This document shows, in pieces, positions 1-12,652 of a stretch of 64,000 nt of DNA (position 1 is its first letter; every line of letters starts with the position of its first letter). The stretch is from Cheiracanthium punctorium (Eukaryota; Arthropoda; Arachnida; Araneae; Cheiracanthiidae), in NCBI GenBank assembly GCA_038373885.1, contig JAWZYV010013274.1:992001-1056000 (forward strand), written 5' to 3'. Below the pieces are notes generated by a model, which searched no databases, was not told where the DNA came from, and saw only the letters and a program-made list of their open reading frames with translations. Both the position numbers and the translations under genes were made by a program.

Positions 1-105
1 CTCGTTAAAAACCTGTCTCGCGCTAAATTCGAGGTCTAAAGATAGGATTTTTCTACTTATCTTGATGAAAAATTTCGAGGTCGCGTTATATTCGGGCTAA
101 TACAG
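1..105. mobile_element. Partial TA-type MITE cut by window edge
   Basis: The right terminus of a small inverted-repeat element is visible, reading GTTATATTCGGGCTAATACAG and followed by TA. It closely matches the right end of the complete 139-bp element at 11662-11800, and the body shares the phrases GATGAAAAATTT and CCTGTC. The left end lies outside the window. This is a non-autonomous DNA element with a TA target, so probably pogo- or mariner-related; that class call is inference. Confidence 0.6.
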
Positions 106-1838
106 TAATTTGTCCGAATCGTTAGATTAATTTATTTTACTTACTTATTTATTTATTTAATTTACTTGATTTGATTTGATTTTAGGTAGAAAGGACAGTT
201 ATCTTCTTTTTTAAGATCCTCAACCTAGTAAGCAGAGAATTTTGAAAAGCCACTAAATGTGTTTTCCCCTGGGCTCCACTCTAAAAATCGAATAACGCAC
301 CTGTTTGTACACTTTATTTTCTATCATGTTTAAACCTAGTTATTTATGAATGTATACCTATAGTTTTATGATTGAACCTGTTACCAATCGCTGATTATAT
401 TTACTCTGTGAAGTTATTTCAACTAATAGTAGCTTTACTTTGCCTGTAAAACAACATTTTCTGCATAAAGTGCTATAGTGCAGTGAAATAAGTGAACGGT
501 GAAATAAGTGAAATGCTTATTTTCTGTAGCAATAACAGCATTTTTATAACCAATAATCAGATTTCAATATCTGATTACACGTGCCCTTTGAAAATATTTC
601 AGAAACAGTCTTTTTGTGGGAGGGAAGAGGGGAAGTAGCTTGAAAAGAAGCTTTATACATACAGTTGAGATGCAGTGAAATGTAAATAAGGTGTACTTTT
701 CTTTTAATAATATCGATTGCTTGTTGTCCCATACTGTCTAAGGATTACATCACCACTTTCTACTATTACGGGATAGGATTCGACTCCGAATTGGGCATTA
801 GTTGTTACATTTTCCATGAATCCATAGGGTGACGCTGGCTCATCGATTGAATGCCCTTATAATAAAGTGCACAACACCTACACCTTAAGTGCCTAATTGG
901 CTAAATGCCAATTTGGACCAAACACATTGGAGTACACATTCACCAAAAAAATACAGCTTTTGCTGTTTTGTTTGTTTTATTTCAATTTTGATCAAACTCG
1001 GGTATTCAAAGACTCACATTTAAAGAATAAGATTTTGGGACAGCAGCTTAAAAGCATATTTGAGTAACATATATGGAGAGGCAGTATTTGTTTATTTCAA
1101 ACGAAACTGTGTAGTTTGTCTTAGGGTGTTATATAATATCCATTATAACTGTGTGTGGTTTACGCTATTATTCTTAACCACTATAAAAAAGAAACAGATG
1201 ATTAATTTTTATAGGTACAATTCGTGTTCATTCCTCACAACCCTAAAAACCTAAAAATAAAATTCCTTCATTCAATTAAAAACACTTTTAATGTTTCCTT
1301 TTTCTCTAATTTATCTTAAAATCTGTGCTTATTATTTGTTTGATGTACTATAGTTATGCCTTGAGATCAAATGAAGCAATGTGTTCATTTATTTATCGTG
1401 TCTATACACACTTTGTGATTGAACTACTTAATATGAATACAGATACCTTTGAACTGTAGATTGAATGTCGCATGTGAATCAGCTTTATTCACAGATACTC
1501 CTTTGCTTACATAAATCCGAAATGGATAGTTCGCTTACAAATTACAGAAGAGACATGTTTGCATTTCGATGGATCATATGCTCTAGCACTTCTACTACAT
1601 TTACTCTCGATATTTCCTTTTATATATACCTACCTATAAAATAATATTGTTTTTATTATATTATTGCTGACGCATAAATTCTTTTTTGACCTTTTGAATA
1701 AAAAATTAATATATAAAACATTCAGTGCGCTTCTAGCCATTTCTAAAAAAAATGTAACTAATAAAAATATTCGAGAAACATTAATCTTACTATCTGTACA
1801 TTTGTCATGTAAAACTTTATCTAGATACTAGAAAATAT
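106..1838. other. AT-rich stretch, no gene recognised
   Basis: I see only AT-rich sequence with short TTTA runs near 148-165 and scattered chance ORFs under 95 codons. No domain, convincing splice-flanked exon or transposon terminus was recognised. Confidence 0.6.
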
Positions 1839-1868
1839 AGCCCGTTGTGGAGGAAATTACAACGGGCT
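1839..1868. repeat. Perfect 10-bp inverted repeat (hairpin)
   Basis: AGCCCGTTGT and ACAACGGGCT face each other across a 10-nt spacer. It is the only GC-rich hairpin in an AT-rich stretch. It could be the core of a decayed MITE or a short structured RNA; no flanking feature decides. Confidence 0.55.
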
Positions 1869-2229
1869 CTAGAAAAAACATTTCACAAAAATATATGTCT
1901 ACACTCAATATTTATTTTCGTCCTCTTAAAATAAATTGCTTCATATTAATCACTCATAATTTAATTCCATGTTCTTCTAGAAACGTGCAGAAACTTTTCG
2001 CATTCGAGCGATTTCGTGCTGTAAGAACAGTCCTTCTGATATCAATGCTTGATGCAAAGCAGATATTCTTTATTTGGAAAAAAAAATTTAACTGTGTAAT
2101 CTGGAAAAACTATTTCAAACGAATTTGAATCACAGTTTTCTCTTCAAAGCCTGATAACCGTGACTTCAATAAAACGTCATTGTCACTTGTGGCACCCAGT
2201 TTGTCACTCAAATGATTAATTGCTTTTAC

Positions 2230-2500
2230 TCTTGGAAAGAAAGTGGATATGGAAATAGCGGAAAATCGCTTAAAAATGAGGGAACGGGTGGATTTTCAAA
2301 TTTTTTTAAGTAGCGCAGATTGTTTTCTGTATTTTTATACATAATTGTGGAAATTTTCGAGAGGATCATGCAAAGGATGTTTACTTTATCAAGCTTTTTG
2401 TGCTTAATTTTTTAATCTTTTTTGAGTAATGGTGGTAAAAATTTTATCATGGTGTGGTTACCCGGGAGAATCATTGAGTCAGTGAGTGAGTCTGTATAAC
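2230..2500 (-). mobile_element. Decayed Helitron 5' end
   Basis: The segment around GGGAACGGGTGGATTTTCAAA resembles the reverse complement of the 5' region of the Helitron at 3749-5838 (positions about 3790-3950). It ends in a run of GTGAGTGAGTC-type repeats, in the place where the intact copy has a TTTG run. No 3' hairpin was found, so this is a truncated, diverged copy. Confidence 0.4.
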
Positions 2501-2585
2501 CATATTGTCGGATCATTGTTGTTTTCTAAAATCTTTTCAATTGAATACCTTTCCATCAATAATTTTCATTATTTGAGATTCCTTA

Positions 2586-2650
2586 CACTGCAAAAAATGT
2601 CTGTCAAATTTACAGAAAAAAACTGTCAGCCAGGACGCCAGTTTACTTCC

Positions 2651-2693
<43 letters not shown>

Positions 2694-2849
2694 GAAGTCT
2701 TCGTTGACTCGTTGACTTTACAGATTCTCAGTTTATTTTACAGAAATATTCCGTATACGGAAAAAAATACGGAAGACTTCTATAAAATAAACTGGCGTCC
2801 TGGATGACAGTTTTTTCTGTGAGTTTAACAGACTTTTGTTTTTGCAGTG
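2586..2849. mobile_element. MITE with long TIRs (CACTGCAAAAA), TA target
   Basis: The element starts CACTGCAAAAAATGTCTGTC and ends TTTTGTTTTTGCAGTG, with TA on both sides (2584-2585 and 2850-2851). The inverted arms extend about 75 bp and include the matching phrase CAGGACGCCAGTTTA / TAAACTGGCGTCCTGG. The left arm is interrupted by a poly-T tract of about 37 bases near 2654-2690. It encodes no protein. TA duplication and CAC...GTG ends point to a mariner/Tc1-mobilised non-autonomous element; that class is inferred. Confidence 0.8.
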
Positions 2850-2866
2850 TATATATATTTATATAC

Positions 2867-3300
2867 ATACACAGGATGTTCTAAAAACATTAACTTAGAT
2901 TTTTATTACTTATGCACATATACAATAAAATACAAGATTACGTAAAAAAAAGGTTGCAGAATTTCATGGCATGGATAAAAATTTTCGCAACCAATACAAA
3001 ATTTAATTTTTCATACGGTCCCCGTACAGAAACATTCCCAGTTAGTAAAATATGCCCCATACATTAATTAGGGGATGACAAAATCAGCCTTTCATCATAA
3101 AAAGTCTCAATATCAGGCTTTCATCATAAAAAGGCATCATAAATGACTCTCAAAAAGAAAATTTCATATCTGAAGATAACATTTTAGGGGCTGTACGTAA
3201 ATTACGAAAGAAAACAATTTCAAAATTACATAATACTTTTGCTACTATTAGTATTGCTTAACCCCTTATACCAACTTTGTTTAAATATACTTTCTGAGCC
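2867..3300 (+). mobile_element. Decayed copy of long-inverted-repeat element (left half)
   Basis: It begins ACACAGGATGTTCTAAAAAC and continues with a layout shared with the elements at 9327-10090 and 56237-58550: a TTACTTATGCACA segment, a 'CCCCATACATTAAT' stretch, ATCATAAA, then GGGGCTGTACGT. The right arm is degraded. Non-coding. Confidence 0.5.
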
Positions 3301-3748
3301 TTTTTATGATGAAGCGTTATGATGAAGCATGAAGCAAGGTGAAATGAAAGTATTTCTTATTTTCTGTTAATGCTGTTTTGCATATTTTCTTTTTCTAAAC
3401 CATCTTATTATTTTAACTCTAGATTAATTAATTTTATCCTGCATTAATATGGGCTACAATGGCAGTATGGCTGAGGTTTGATTTGTTCTTTCCTCAGGAT
3501 AAATAAATAGCCTTTGGAGCTCTCGAAGTCATTTTGTATTTCAATTTTGCATGTAAAATGAATGATTATGAATATCTAAATAGCTTTTACAATAATTTCT
3601 AAGATTCTTTTTATTCATTTGTGAGTTGTTGCAATTGAATTTATTGCAACTATTTGCATTAATATTCTATGTTCTTCTTATTTCATCAAAACGTTTAAAA
3701 CAATATGCCGGTACTGATAGAGAATGTAATTCCCTATTCCTCTATTAA

Positions 3749-5838
3749 TCTTATAAATAAAAATGAAATTCTGTTTGTTTGTTTGTTTGTTTGTTTGTGG
3801 ATTTGATTCGTATACAAATCCACAAAAATGGACCTATCGGCCTGAAATTTAGCACAGATATGTAAAATAATATAGAATAAATCGTAGTCCACTTTAAAAC
3901 TTTGAAAGTCCACCCGTTCCCGGAATTTAAGAGATTTTTTATGCTCTCCACGCAAAAAGCTTTCCGTAATTGTAACCCCTGTAGTGAAAAAAGTGTGAAA
4001 TAAGGATCGTGGTTGCCATGTGTGGCGATTTTGCCGAATAAAATGTTTTAAATTCTCAAAGTAAAAATAAAAGAATAATAATGATTTTTTTTTGTTAGTT
4101 TATATTCGTAAGGTTATATTTTTTTAAATTATAATATCGTGTGCATGGGAAATCAGAGCAGGAATGTAATGTTTTACACGCAAAACAATAAGAATTGAAG
4201 ATTTCCGAGGCTAATGTGTAAATTTTTTTAGTTTGGCGAAAAAATAAAATGGCTGAAATACCGATTTTGAGTAAGTGAGTTCTAGCGGTTTGCATAGTTT
4301 TCGGCTTGGCGCAATTTATTGAGAAGTTAAGGAAATAGATTTTTGAAAACAACTGCAAAGGTTTTATTACAATACAGCGTTAAATTTTAATGATCCGTGA
4401 AGAAATAATGCAGTTATTAAGGGATTTCAAGCGATCTAACTTCAGAATTCTCGACAATTGAGTACATTGATTTAAGTTGCGGGAATTCCGCCAAATTTCA
4501 GAAAATTGAAATCTTCTCATTTAGTACATCGGAGTAACAATGAATAAAACACATTATAGTTGATAATTTAAAAAAAATCGGCTTATTAAGGGATTCCAAT
4601 TTTCAAATAAATGCGTGCTACTCTTTGGCGGTCGAACCATTTCCCATATTGATTGCTGCTAAGTCAATGCTTCGAATGATTCCCTGAAAAAACTCTTGCG
4701 AAATGGCGTATGTTGGCACTTTGGCGAGGCTTAGATTTGAAACTGTATTTTATTTGAGACTGGTATATATAATAACACTGGTTATAGATAAAAATGAATG
4801 TTGGTATGTGTTTATGAGGTTGAAACACTCCAGCACCGTTGAGCACCGTTGCACGATGAAATTTGGTTCACCTAAGTCTTTTATGATGGAGAAAGTTTTT
4901 ATGCTATCCGTTTTCCTTAACTTGCCACTTGGTGCCGCAGCACAACGTCGAATTCTATTTCGTTTAGCCGTTTGCTATGCGAATATCGTCCAACCGATTT
5001 CGATGAAATTTGGTACACGCGAATATTAGAACACGGAGAATATTTTTCACTATCCATTTTGCTGTAACTTGCCGCTAAATGGCGCTGCAAAGCATCAACT
5101 TCTATACCGTTCGACCGATCGGCATAAAATTTTTTATACTTACACATTTGAGCACGAAGAATATATTCTAACTGTGTTCCTCTTGATGTTACTCACCACT
5201 AGATGACACTGCAATGCATTATTATTTTAACTCGCCACTAGATGACGTTGCAGCAGGCCAAATTCTTGACCATTCAAACGGTCGCTATGAAAATCAGTAT
5301 ACATAGCTATTTGAACAATGAGAATATTTTGGCGTTATCCATTTTGCTATAACTCGCCACTTGACGGCGCTGTAGCAAATCATTACTTTAATTAACCACT
5401 AGATGGCCCTGCAGTGTATCACTTCTTGACTGTGCAAATGATCGCTATGAAAATAGGTATACATAGATATTTGAACACGGGGAAGAGTTTGGCGCTATCC
5501 ATTTTCCTATAACTTGCCACTAGATGTCCCGTCAACACATGAACTTCAGGACTGTCCAGCCGATAGTCATGAAAATTCGTTTACATCGATATCTGAATGC
5601 GAAGAATATTTTCGCCGTATCCGTTTTGCTAAAACTCGCCACTCGATTGCGCTACGCCGCATGGCCTTCTGCACCGTACAAACGATTGCCTTGCAATTCG
5701 GTATGCATGATTATTGGACACAATATAACGCGATATCCATTTTGCTATATCTGTTTATTACAATGAATAGTAATCACCACAAATCGTAATTTCAAAAAGT
5801 CCATTCATTCCCGTGCGAAGAACGGGTACTTCAGCTAG
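3749..5838 (+). mobile_element. Non-autonomous Helitron with internal minisatellite
   Basis: The 5' end reads TCTTATAAATAAAAATGAAA, followed by a TTTG run. The 3' end has the hairpin CCCGT-GCGAAGA-ACGGG followed by TACTTCAGCTAG. It is inserted between A (3748) and T (5839), as Helitrons are known to do. The two other Helitrons in this window have the same terminal design. No Rep/helicase frame is present, so it is non-autonomous. The interior between about 4820 and 5770 is a tandem array annotated separately. Confidence 0.85.
4820..5770 (+). repeat. Minisatellite in Helitron (GCCACTAGATGGCGCTGC motif)
   Basis: Variants of CGCCACTAGATGGCGCTGC recur at about 4921, 5068, 5191, 5231, 5353, 5393, 5513 and 5635. 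Main spacing is about 120-123 bp, with paired copies 40 bp apart. Between them lie repeated phrases such as GCTATGAAAAT, TATTTGAACA and ATCCATTTTGCTATAAC. The ORFs here are repeat artefacts. The core CCACTAGATGGCGC resembles a CTCF-type binding sequence, which is a resemblance only. Confidence 0.8.
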
Positions 5839-6860
5839 TTATTGCATAAGAAAATTAAAGAAAATGTAAATTTCGTACTTTAAAATACTATTCAGTTCGG
5901 AAATGCGCTCCTGTGCCTGTAACAGAAAATCATGGAGCACATACATCATAAAAATACATTATTATTTTCTTTCCTCTAAAAAAGAACATCAAGTAATTCA
6001 AAACCAAAATTTATCTCTTTATTCTAGATACCCGTATCTCTTAATCCTTATATTATCGAATACATTTTTCATCTAAAAGAAGATTTAAGAGCCTCCCGAA
6101 GATACAAATTTAAATTCTCATCTCTTTTTAAAGAACTTAGATGAGCTAATAGAAGCAATAGAGATCTCTTGTTGCAGTTTCTTCTCGAGTACGAGGCAGC
6201 ACTTTAATTTTAAATCACTTTCTTCTATTTTGTTCATTTTTTATTTAGCAGATGCTTTTATGCATCGTTAAAGGAAGGATTTTTTTTTATTTTGTTAACT
6301 GTTGAGTCATATTCACAATATAATTTTTTTTAATGGTTTTCGAAAGAGGGGTTATTTTATTTTTCAGGTAATATCAGAAGAGGAAAGTTTGTAGGCTTTC
6401 AAACAACTTTTATAAAGATTAGGAAAATTACAAAAAAGATGTTAAAAGATATTGAATTATGATTCGGTTAACCCTGAGATTTTATACTTGTTTTTGTTCC
6501 GAGCAGAAGTCTTTATTCGATAAGTAAAAGTAGTTGAAACCCACTTATTAGTTGTTTACATGATTGTTATAGATAGTACTTTTTATGTGAGAAATGTCAC
6601 AATTCTGGATAATTAGACTGTCGAGCCTCACAGACAGACCACCTTAGGCCCGGTATGACATGGTTTGTGCATCTTTACTTATTAAAAATAATGGATTGTA
6701 CATAAAATTCTAAAAGTAAAACAGAAATTTTATACCTCCAATCAAAAATACACATAAATTGTCCTCACAACAATGAAGCGGTTCACCAAATAGAACACGG
6801 CAAATGAGTTTCCTAACCATTGATGACAACTGAAATTAAACTCAGAGATACAACAGTCCA
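5839..6860. other. AT-rich stretch, nothing recognised
   Basis: No gene, terminus or repeat that I can name. Poly-T tracts and low-complexity AT sequence dominate. Confidence 0.55.
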
Positions 6861-6864
6861 TGAA

Positions 6865-7095
6865 AGGTCCAAGACCTGCTATTGCCAGCCAGGCCTTTTC
6901 AACCATGGGCCGAGGTTTGCTGTGGCATTTTGCCCCGACCAGATGATCAGCGTCATGCTTAGCACCATAAGCAAGCTTGCTCCTCCTTTTGAAATTTTCA
7001 AGAGATGAACGGTTGAGTCAACCTTCTCAAGTCCGAGGAACGAACCTCAGACCTTTGGCATGGGAGCAAAATACGCTAACCTTTACTCCTCTGGG
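6865..7095 (-). mobile_element. Possible tRNA-derived SINE
   Basis: On the minus strand, GAGGTTCGTTCCTC resembles a Pol III B box with a small T-arm stem, and a weak A-box-like GAGTAAAGGTTAGCG lies upstream. The stretch is noticeably GC-richer than its surroundings. No second copy in the window confirms a family, so this is tentative. Confidence 0.35.
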
Positions 7096-7583
7096 TTTCA
7101 TAAATGACTGTATGGGAAGAAAAATTGAAGAGGCAGATAACAAACACTTTACCACTTAATGCTCTGCTGTTCCGCTGTGAAGCTAGGTATAATTTTAGGA
7201 TTTTCGTAGTTAATCGCAAAAATAGAACCATTATCTACCTCTTTTCCAGAATTCCTGAATTTAATAGCCACAAAATATTGAAAGGATGAGAATGGGACGT
7301 GTAAATTTTTTGCACTTTTAAAGCGATTTTGATGAAAAAACTTTTTTTATTCTCAAAATCAGTGTCAGAATTTATATTTAATTCATCACTGGGGTCATCT
7401 GCAAAACTGGCGAATTCAGTGAAAATTGTTGTCCATTTATGTTTCAACAAAAATAAGACCAAAACATCTCTTAATGCTTAGACTATTGATGCTCTTATTT
7501 TAAGTATTCGAATATTTATCTCGTTGACCAAACTGTGGAATATTGGGACTAATGAAACATGCAATCATCGATATCGATAAATA
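7096..7583. other. AT-rich stretch, nothing recognised
   Basis: Overlapping short frames occur on both strands without recognisable domains. Confidence 0.5.
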
Positions 7584-7790
7584 GTTGCCCAGGTGGTGCA
7601 GTGGCTAAAGAGCTATTTTATCACGCCCTGGGTCCGGGATCGATTTTCGGCTTGGGCTGGGTTGTTAACTCATCCGTCCCTTCATAGAAGTAATGTTATC
7701 CGTTCATTGGGTGTCTCCATAACAGAATGACCAATTCCTTCGGGCCGTTGTAGGGGAAAATGCCTAATCAGTAAGTGCCGGCCCGTCATT
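7584..7790 (+). mobile_element. Probable tRNA-derived SINE (second family)
   Basis: An A-box-like TGGTGCAGTGGCTAAAGAG is followed 30 bases on by a B-box-like GGATCGATTTTCG. The tail is GC-richer and ends GTGCCGGCCCGTCATTAAAAA. This head-plus-tail layout fits a Pol III SINE. It differs from the main SINE family at 27 kb. Only one copy was seen. Confidence 0.5.
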
Positions 7791-9326
7791 AAAAATATTT
7801 TTTAAAAAATTGATTGGTATTCAAAACCTGTGAAAATGCAGCCATCACCACCGCGCACGCGTGCATTCAAAAATTGTATTAATAGTTCGGAAACTTCGTT
7901 CTGGACTTAAATAAAATAGAAATATTAAAAATATTTGGTGTCGAAATTACTTTAAATGGTGGTGTTTTTTAAAAATGACAAAGGAATTAAATACAAGGTT
8001 ATAATTTTAGTGCATTTTAGAAATTTCCATTAGAAAGGAATACAGAAAGTAACCGCATATCGTTCCTCCAATAGCATGAAGTGGTGTACAAAAGATTCTG
8101 TACTATCCTTTCTTGCAAAAACTAGTTATTGTTCATAGAAGCAGACTATCTAGAAGCTTTTTTTTTCTGTATCAATTAATACACAATAGAAAATAAGAAA
8201 AATAAAATAAATTGTATTTCGCTGGTTGCGTTCTATCACCCATTTAATTGATTCAACACCTTTTAACTTTTAAATTTAAGTATATTGTCTTCTAAATAAA
8301 CAATATTATTTCCGCCCACCTGTTATGCTCAGCTAATCCTTATATTGGAAGTGTTGGCCCATTGACATATGTGATAACTGTTTCAAATCGCTTTATACTA
8401 ATGTAACAAAAATAAGTAAATTATAAACCTAAGAGATAAATTCTTATGCATATACTGTAAATCTGAAAAAATATCTGATCTTTTTTGCCAACAATTTATA
8501 CTGAATGATTAAAACAAAAAAAAAAATTTTTTTTGCTTTATTTCTTTACACAAATGACTTTTACAATAATAATAAACCTCGCTTTTTAGTCTTATAAGAT
8601 CTTTCTTTTCTAGATCTTCTCTTCTTAATCTGTGATATCTTTCTTTTTAAACACCTTAAAGTTTATCTGATTTTAAAGATAGGAATGTTAAGTATTTTCT
8701 TTCCCTTTCAACGCATATTTTCTTATCGTGTTCCAAGTATTTTTCTCAACATCTCCACAGATAAATTCTTATTTAAACTTAAGAAACTAAAGCAACACAC
8801 TACACATTAGCCTAATTTATTAAAAGACATCGCTGAGTTTAGAAAGTGGTCTAAAATGCAACTAATAGCCTCTTAAGACTCCTAAAATCCTTTTATCATG
8901 CAGCTCACCTTCATGTGCTTCCTTAATTAAGTTTTGTGGCCATCAACAGCATTTTAATACTAAAACTTAGAGCAGCATTTCAAAAAACTTTCAAAATAAA
9001 TCTTTTCATAACAATTAAAAAAACCACCTCGAATGGAAACAATAGAATGTTATGTTATTAATTAGAGTCTGTGCTATTATTAAAAGATTTTTTCGCACGT
9101 GTTTTTACAGAGTATAAGGGAGGATTGACATGAATGGGACAGGCTATGCATGATAAATTAGTCGCAAATCCTTAAGTAGATATCTTTTTAGCATCAAATT
9201 CTGCTAATAGATATAGTTAAATGCTATTTGGTAACTTCAAGATTCAAAAGTAAATGATTCGTAACAAAGTTAAATATTTATGTTTAAGAGTTTGCATAAA
9301 TCTCTTCTAGTAATTTACCTACGCTA
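7791..9326. other. AT-rich stretch, nothing recognised
   Basis: I found no coding, RNA or transposon signature here. Short poly-A/poly-T tracts near 8157 and 8516 are the only structure. Confidence 0.55.
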
Positions 9327-10090
9327 TAGAGAGTGGCCCAAAAACGCGGTAATGCGCTTTAATTCTTTATCTATAAGAAATAAGTGGGCAACAATGTAAA
9401 CTGAAAAAAATTCAAAATAAGGTAGGCAATAAAATAATGTTAAGAAAAAATTCCATTCGTTAAATTTTTAAAAAGTTACATATTTTAAATTTGTATACGA
9501 CCTCCATACAAAAAGAATTCTTTTAGAAAAATATGCCCCTTACATTAATGAGATGATGTACAAAATTTCAAGCTTTCATTGTAAAACGTATGGGAGATAT
9601 CTTTAAACATTTATTGTCAGGGGCTGCACGTCAACATCAATTTGAATGTAAACGTTTGCTGCTAAAGTGCAAAAAAAAAAAAAAAAATTCGTAACTTCTC
9701 TACGACCCCTAAAACGCGATCATTCGACGTCATTTTCCCCGTCATTTTCTCCGACGTCATTTTCCCCTTTTAGAGAATTTGAAAAGTGGTTTATGTCATC
9801 ATACATTTATCTTCATATCTGTGACACTTTTTAGGACATAGTTTTCAAATTTTATACATCACTTGATTTGTGTATGGAGCACCTTTTACTAACTGTAAAT
9901 TTTTTTGTACGAGGATCATAAACAAATTTTAAAAGCGTAACTTTTTGAAAAATACCGGGAAGAATTTTTTTTACCGTAGTCTTTTTCCCTACGTTATTTT
10001 GAGCGTTTTTTCCAGTAGGTATTACCCACTTATCCCTAATAGATAAAGAATCAAAGCGTGTTACCCCCTATTTTTGGTTCATCCTGTATA
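9327..10090. mobile_element. Long-terminal-inverted-repeat element, about 760 bp, non-coding
   Basis: The left arm begins AGAGAGTGGCCCAAAAACGC and contains TTTAATTCTTTATCTATAAG. The right arm, read in reverse, begins ATACAGGATGAACCAAAAAT and contains GATTCTTTATCTATTAGGG. The imperfect inverted similarity extends deep into the element (CCCTTACATTAATGAGATGA versus reverse of ATCACTTGATTTGTGTATGG). No transposase frame. The same family occurs at 2867 and at 56237-58550. Transposon class undetermined; TA-rich ends suggest a Tc1/mariner-type MITE. Confidence 0.7.
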
Positions 10091-10955
10091 TTTAACTTTG
10101 CAAACAGAGGGATTAAATTAGATAGATACAAAGTAATCATATTTTTGAATTTGATTTTAACACGACATTCGTAAGTAGGTACTTAGTTTTATTGAATTTT
10201 GTAATACTTGATTATAATTTTTAATACTTTATTTAAAAAAAGGCTGTTAAATAAAGAGTTTCTTCTTCCCAACAGATTGCGAACCCCAGGTTAAAGAAAC
10301 GATGCTCTGGCATCTTCAATTCATAGTGCAGAAAACTATTTACCTTTCGCTTGAATTTCAATAAATAAACATAATATTTTTGGTCCTTTAGTTTGCTTAC
10401 CCCCAAAAAAAGAGAGAAAAAAGCAATAATAGTAATTGGAGTTTTTGCTGAAACATTTTTCAGATCCTGAAAGCTTTGTGTTGTATTATCCCATATACAG
10501 GCGCAGCATTATTTAGGATAAATTACTTAAAAAGGGGGACTCCTCAAAAATCTTTCACAATAGATTCTTAAAACTTTTAAAGTTCCTGTAATCGCGTATC
10601 TCTCTCTAAGATGTGTGCTTTCTTTTTCTTGGAGAAAGCGGAGCTTTTTTGAGAGAGAATATAGGCGGCTATTTCCTCCTTTATATCGATCATCGGATTA
10701 AATCTTTCCTTTCGATTTTTTTTTTTTTACTTCGGTGTAAGATAGAGTCCTTATTTTTAATACTTAGTTTGCAAAATATAGAAAATTTTGAGCTACACCA
10801 CTAAAACGTCTTTAAATAAATAATTACGAAGTTTAAGGATTGGATTTCAGCACGGGAAAATATTCTAATCTTTCATCGTGGCCATGTAGAAAGAAAAGTA
10901 AAGGATATTTTCTTAAAATAAATAGCAGTTAGGAATTCAGAATTTTTCTCCAATT

Positions 10956-10998
<43 letters not shown>

Positions 10999-11659
10999 AT
11001 TCCTATTTTTAAGAGTCATTTTGAATTAAAAGCGACGTTTTAGCTTTCAATTTATCCTTCTTCATTTAGTTGTTACCAGTCTTCTTTCTATAATCAGTGA
11101 TGCAAGATAGCTTTATCACTTGATATCAACAGGCAAAATGCTTATTGGCAAACTTATTGGCTTAAACGTATGAATGAAACTCTAAATATTTATAAATTAT
11201 GTAATGCTCATTATTTATTTACATTATAAATTATACAAATTAGTAGAGTAAGAATTCAATTTCGTGAAATGGAGGACAAAATAAAACATAGTAAGTAAAT
11301 ACGTCACGAAGTACATATTTATTTGTTCAATCTGTCACATTTAATGTGTCATCAAACGGAAATCGAAGCGACGAGCAGTCCTGAAACAATGATCCTTGAC
11401 TCACTGATTCTGTAACAATTGCGGGCAATCACTACAAGATAAAACTTTTACTACTATTAATCCAAAAATATTAAAAAGTTCAGCACAAAAAGCGTAATAA
11501 CATCTACACCGTTTGTACGATCCATTTGAAATTTTTCATAATTATGCAGAAAAGTATAGAAAACAACCTGCGTTACTTTGAGCTTTCTTGTGAGAAATTC
11601 TACCTTTCTCACCTTTTGGGCCTTCCCCAAAATTTTTTTCTTGCTACGTCCCTGGCATA
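10091..11659. other. AT-rich stretch with one (AT)n run
   Basis: The microsatellite (TA)n runs from about 10961 to 10996. Otherwise I see no supported gene or element. Confidence 0.6.
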
Positions 11660-11661
11660 TA

Positions 11662-11800
11662 CCGTATTATCCCGAATTTAACGAGACCCCAAAATTTTTC
11701 ATCAAGATAATTAGAAAAATCCTATATTTAAACCTCGAGTCAGGTTTTTAAAGGCAAATGATCAGTCATAAAACATTGTGTTATATTCGGACCAATACGG
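11662..11800. mobile_element. 139-bp MITE, CCGTATT termini, TA target
   Basis: The left terminus is CCGTATTATCCCGAATTTAA and the right terminus reads TTATATTCGGACCAATACGG. They form inverted repeats of roughly 22-25 bp with a few mismatches. TA flanks both ends (11660-11661 and 11801-11802). The partial copy at 1-105 supports a family. Non-coding. Confidence 0.8.
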
Positions 11801-11934
11801 TAGGTATCTTTTGAGAAAAAGTTGCTCCGTAAAATTAATTAATTTTAGATCAACGATTTGTACAGAGAATACTGTAGCAAGAAAATATTCTAATATACCT
11901 ATTCAAAAAATATGTATATAATATAGATATATAT

Positions 11935-12652
11935 TCACAAGTGGACGCAATTGGCTATAATATTTTCTACTTTCTGACGAAGTTTCGGAATGAAAAAGTA
12001 ATCTTCAATGTGTTTTTCGGTATATTTAATTCCTGTGTGTCCTTTCTCGTGAGCATCTTTTATAATTTCAGACTGCATGCTTCCCGGTACAACTATCAGT
12101 TCTTTGCCCACAACAAATTTGTATGGTATGCCATTTCGATCAGAATAATTTTCATGAGTGGTGGTTTTTAATAATTCCATAATTGTCTTGATTTCGGTAT
12201 CATTTTCTTGGGCGAGTCTTAATTTAGGTAAGGCATTTGCCAGAGAAACGCATAAAACACTTACAGGGGCTCTACTTAGAGCGTCAACGTGCGGCATTTT
12301 GAGACCTACGCGATGCTCTATGATATAATTGAATTCTTGTAACAATAAAGCCCAACGTGCAACACGCGTCGCTAGTTCTCGTTTTTCCATTGTCTTCTGA
12401 AAAGCTGAACAGTCGGTTACTATTTTGAATGGAATTCACAAAAGGTAAACACGAAACTTTTTAAGCGCTTCGATAATTGCAAGGACTTCCAATTGGTAAC
12501 TCGAATATTTGTTTTCCGCATCTGATGTTTTCTTGCTCATGAAGTACGTGGGGTGAAAATTACTGTCACCAGGGGTTTCTGCATCAAAATTGCTCCATAA
12601 CCCTCCAAACTAGCATCAGTGTGCAATTCTGTTTCGTAAATTGGGTTATAGA
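11935..12652 (-). pseudogene. Ty3/Gypsy pol remnant: RNase H and integrase zinc-binding region
   Basis: Read on the minus strand, the fragment starts with the RNase H entry motif YETELHTDASLEGYGAIL (catalytic Asp in TDAS). It continues with the YSSYQLEVLAIIEAL helix (catalytic Glu) and VTDCSAF (Asp), then reaches the conserved HVDALSR end. The integrase zinc-binding region follows, HEKGHTG...NCVH, of the HHCC type, and breaks off just after the first Cys, at 11935. It is broken by a frameshift near 12560 and a stop at VYLL*IPFK (around 12430), so it cannot make pol protein. RT, gag, most of the integrase and the 3' LTR are absent. The upstream junction at about 12650 is to an antisense tRNA-Leu half, annotated separately. 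Confidence 0.9.

Noticed and set aside
4703..5789. Overlapping ORFs on both strands at 4.7-5.8 kb
   Set aside because: They follow the Helitron minisatellite units and have no domain similarity that I recognise.
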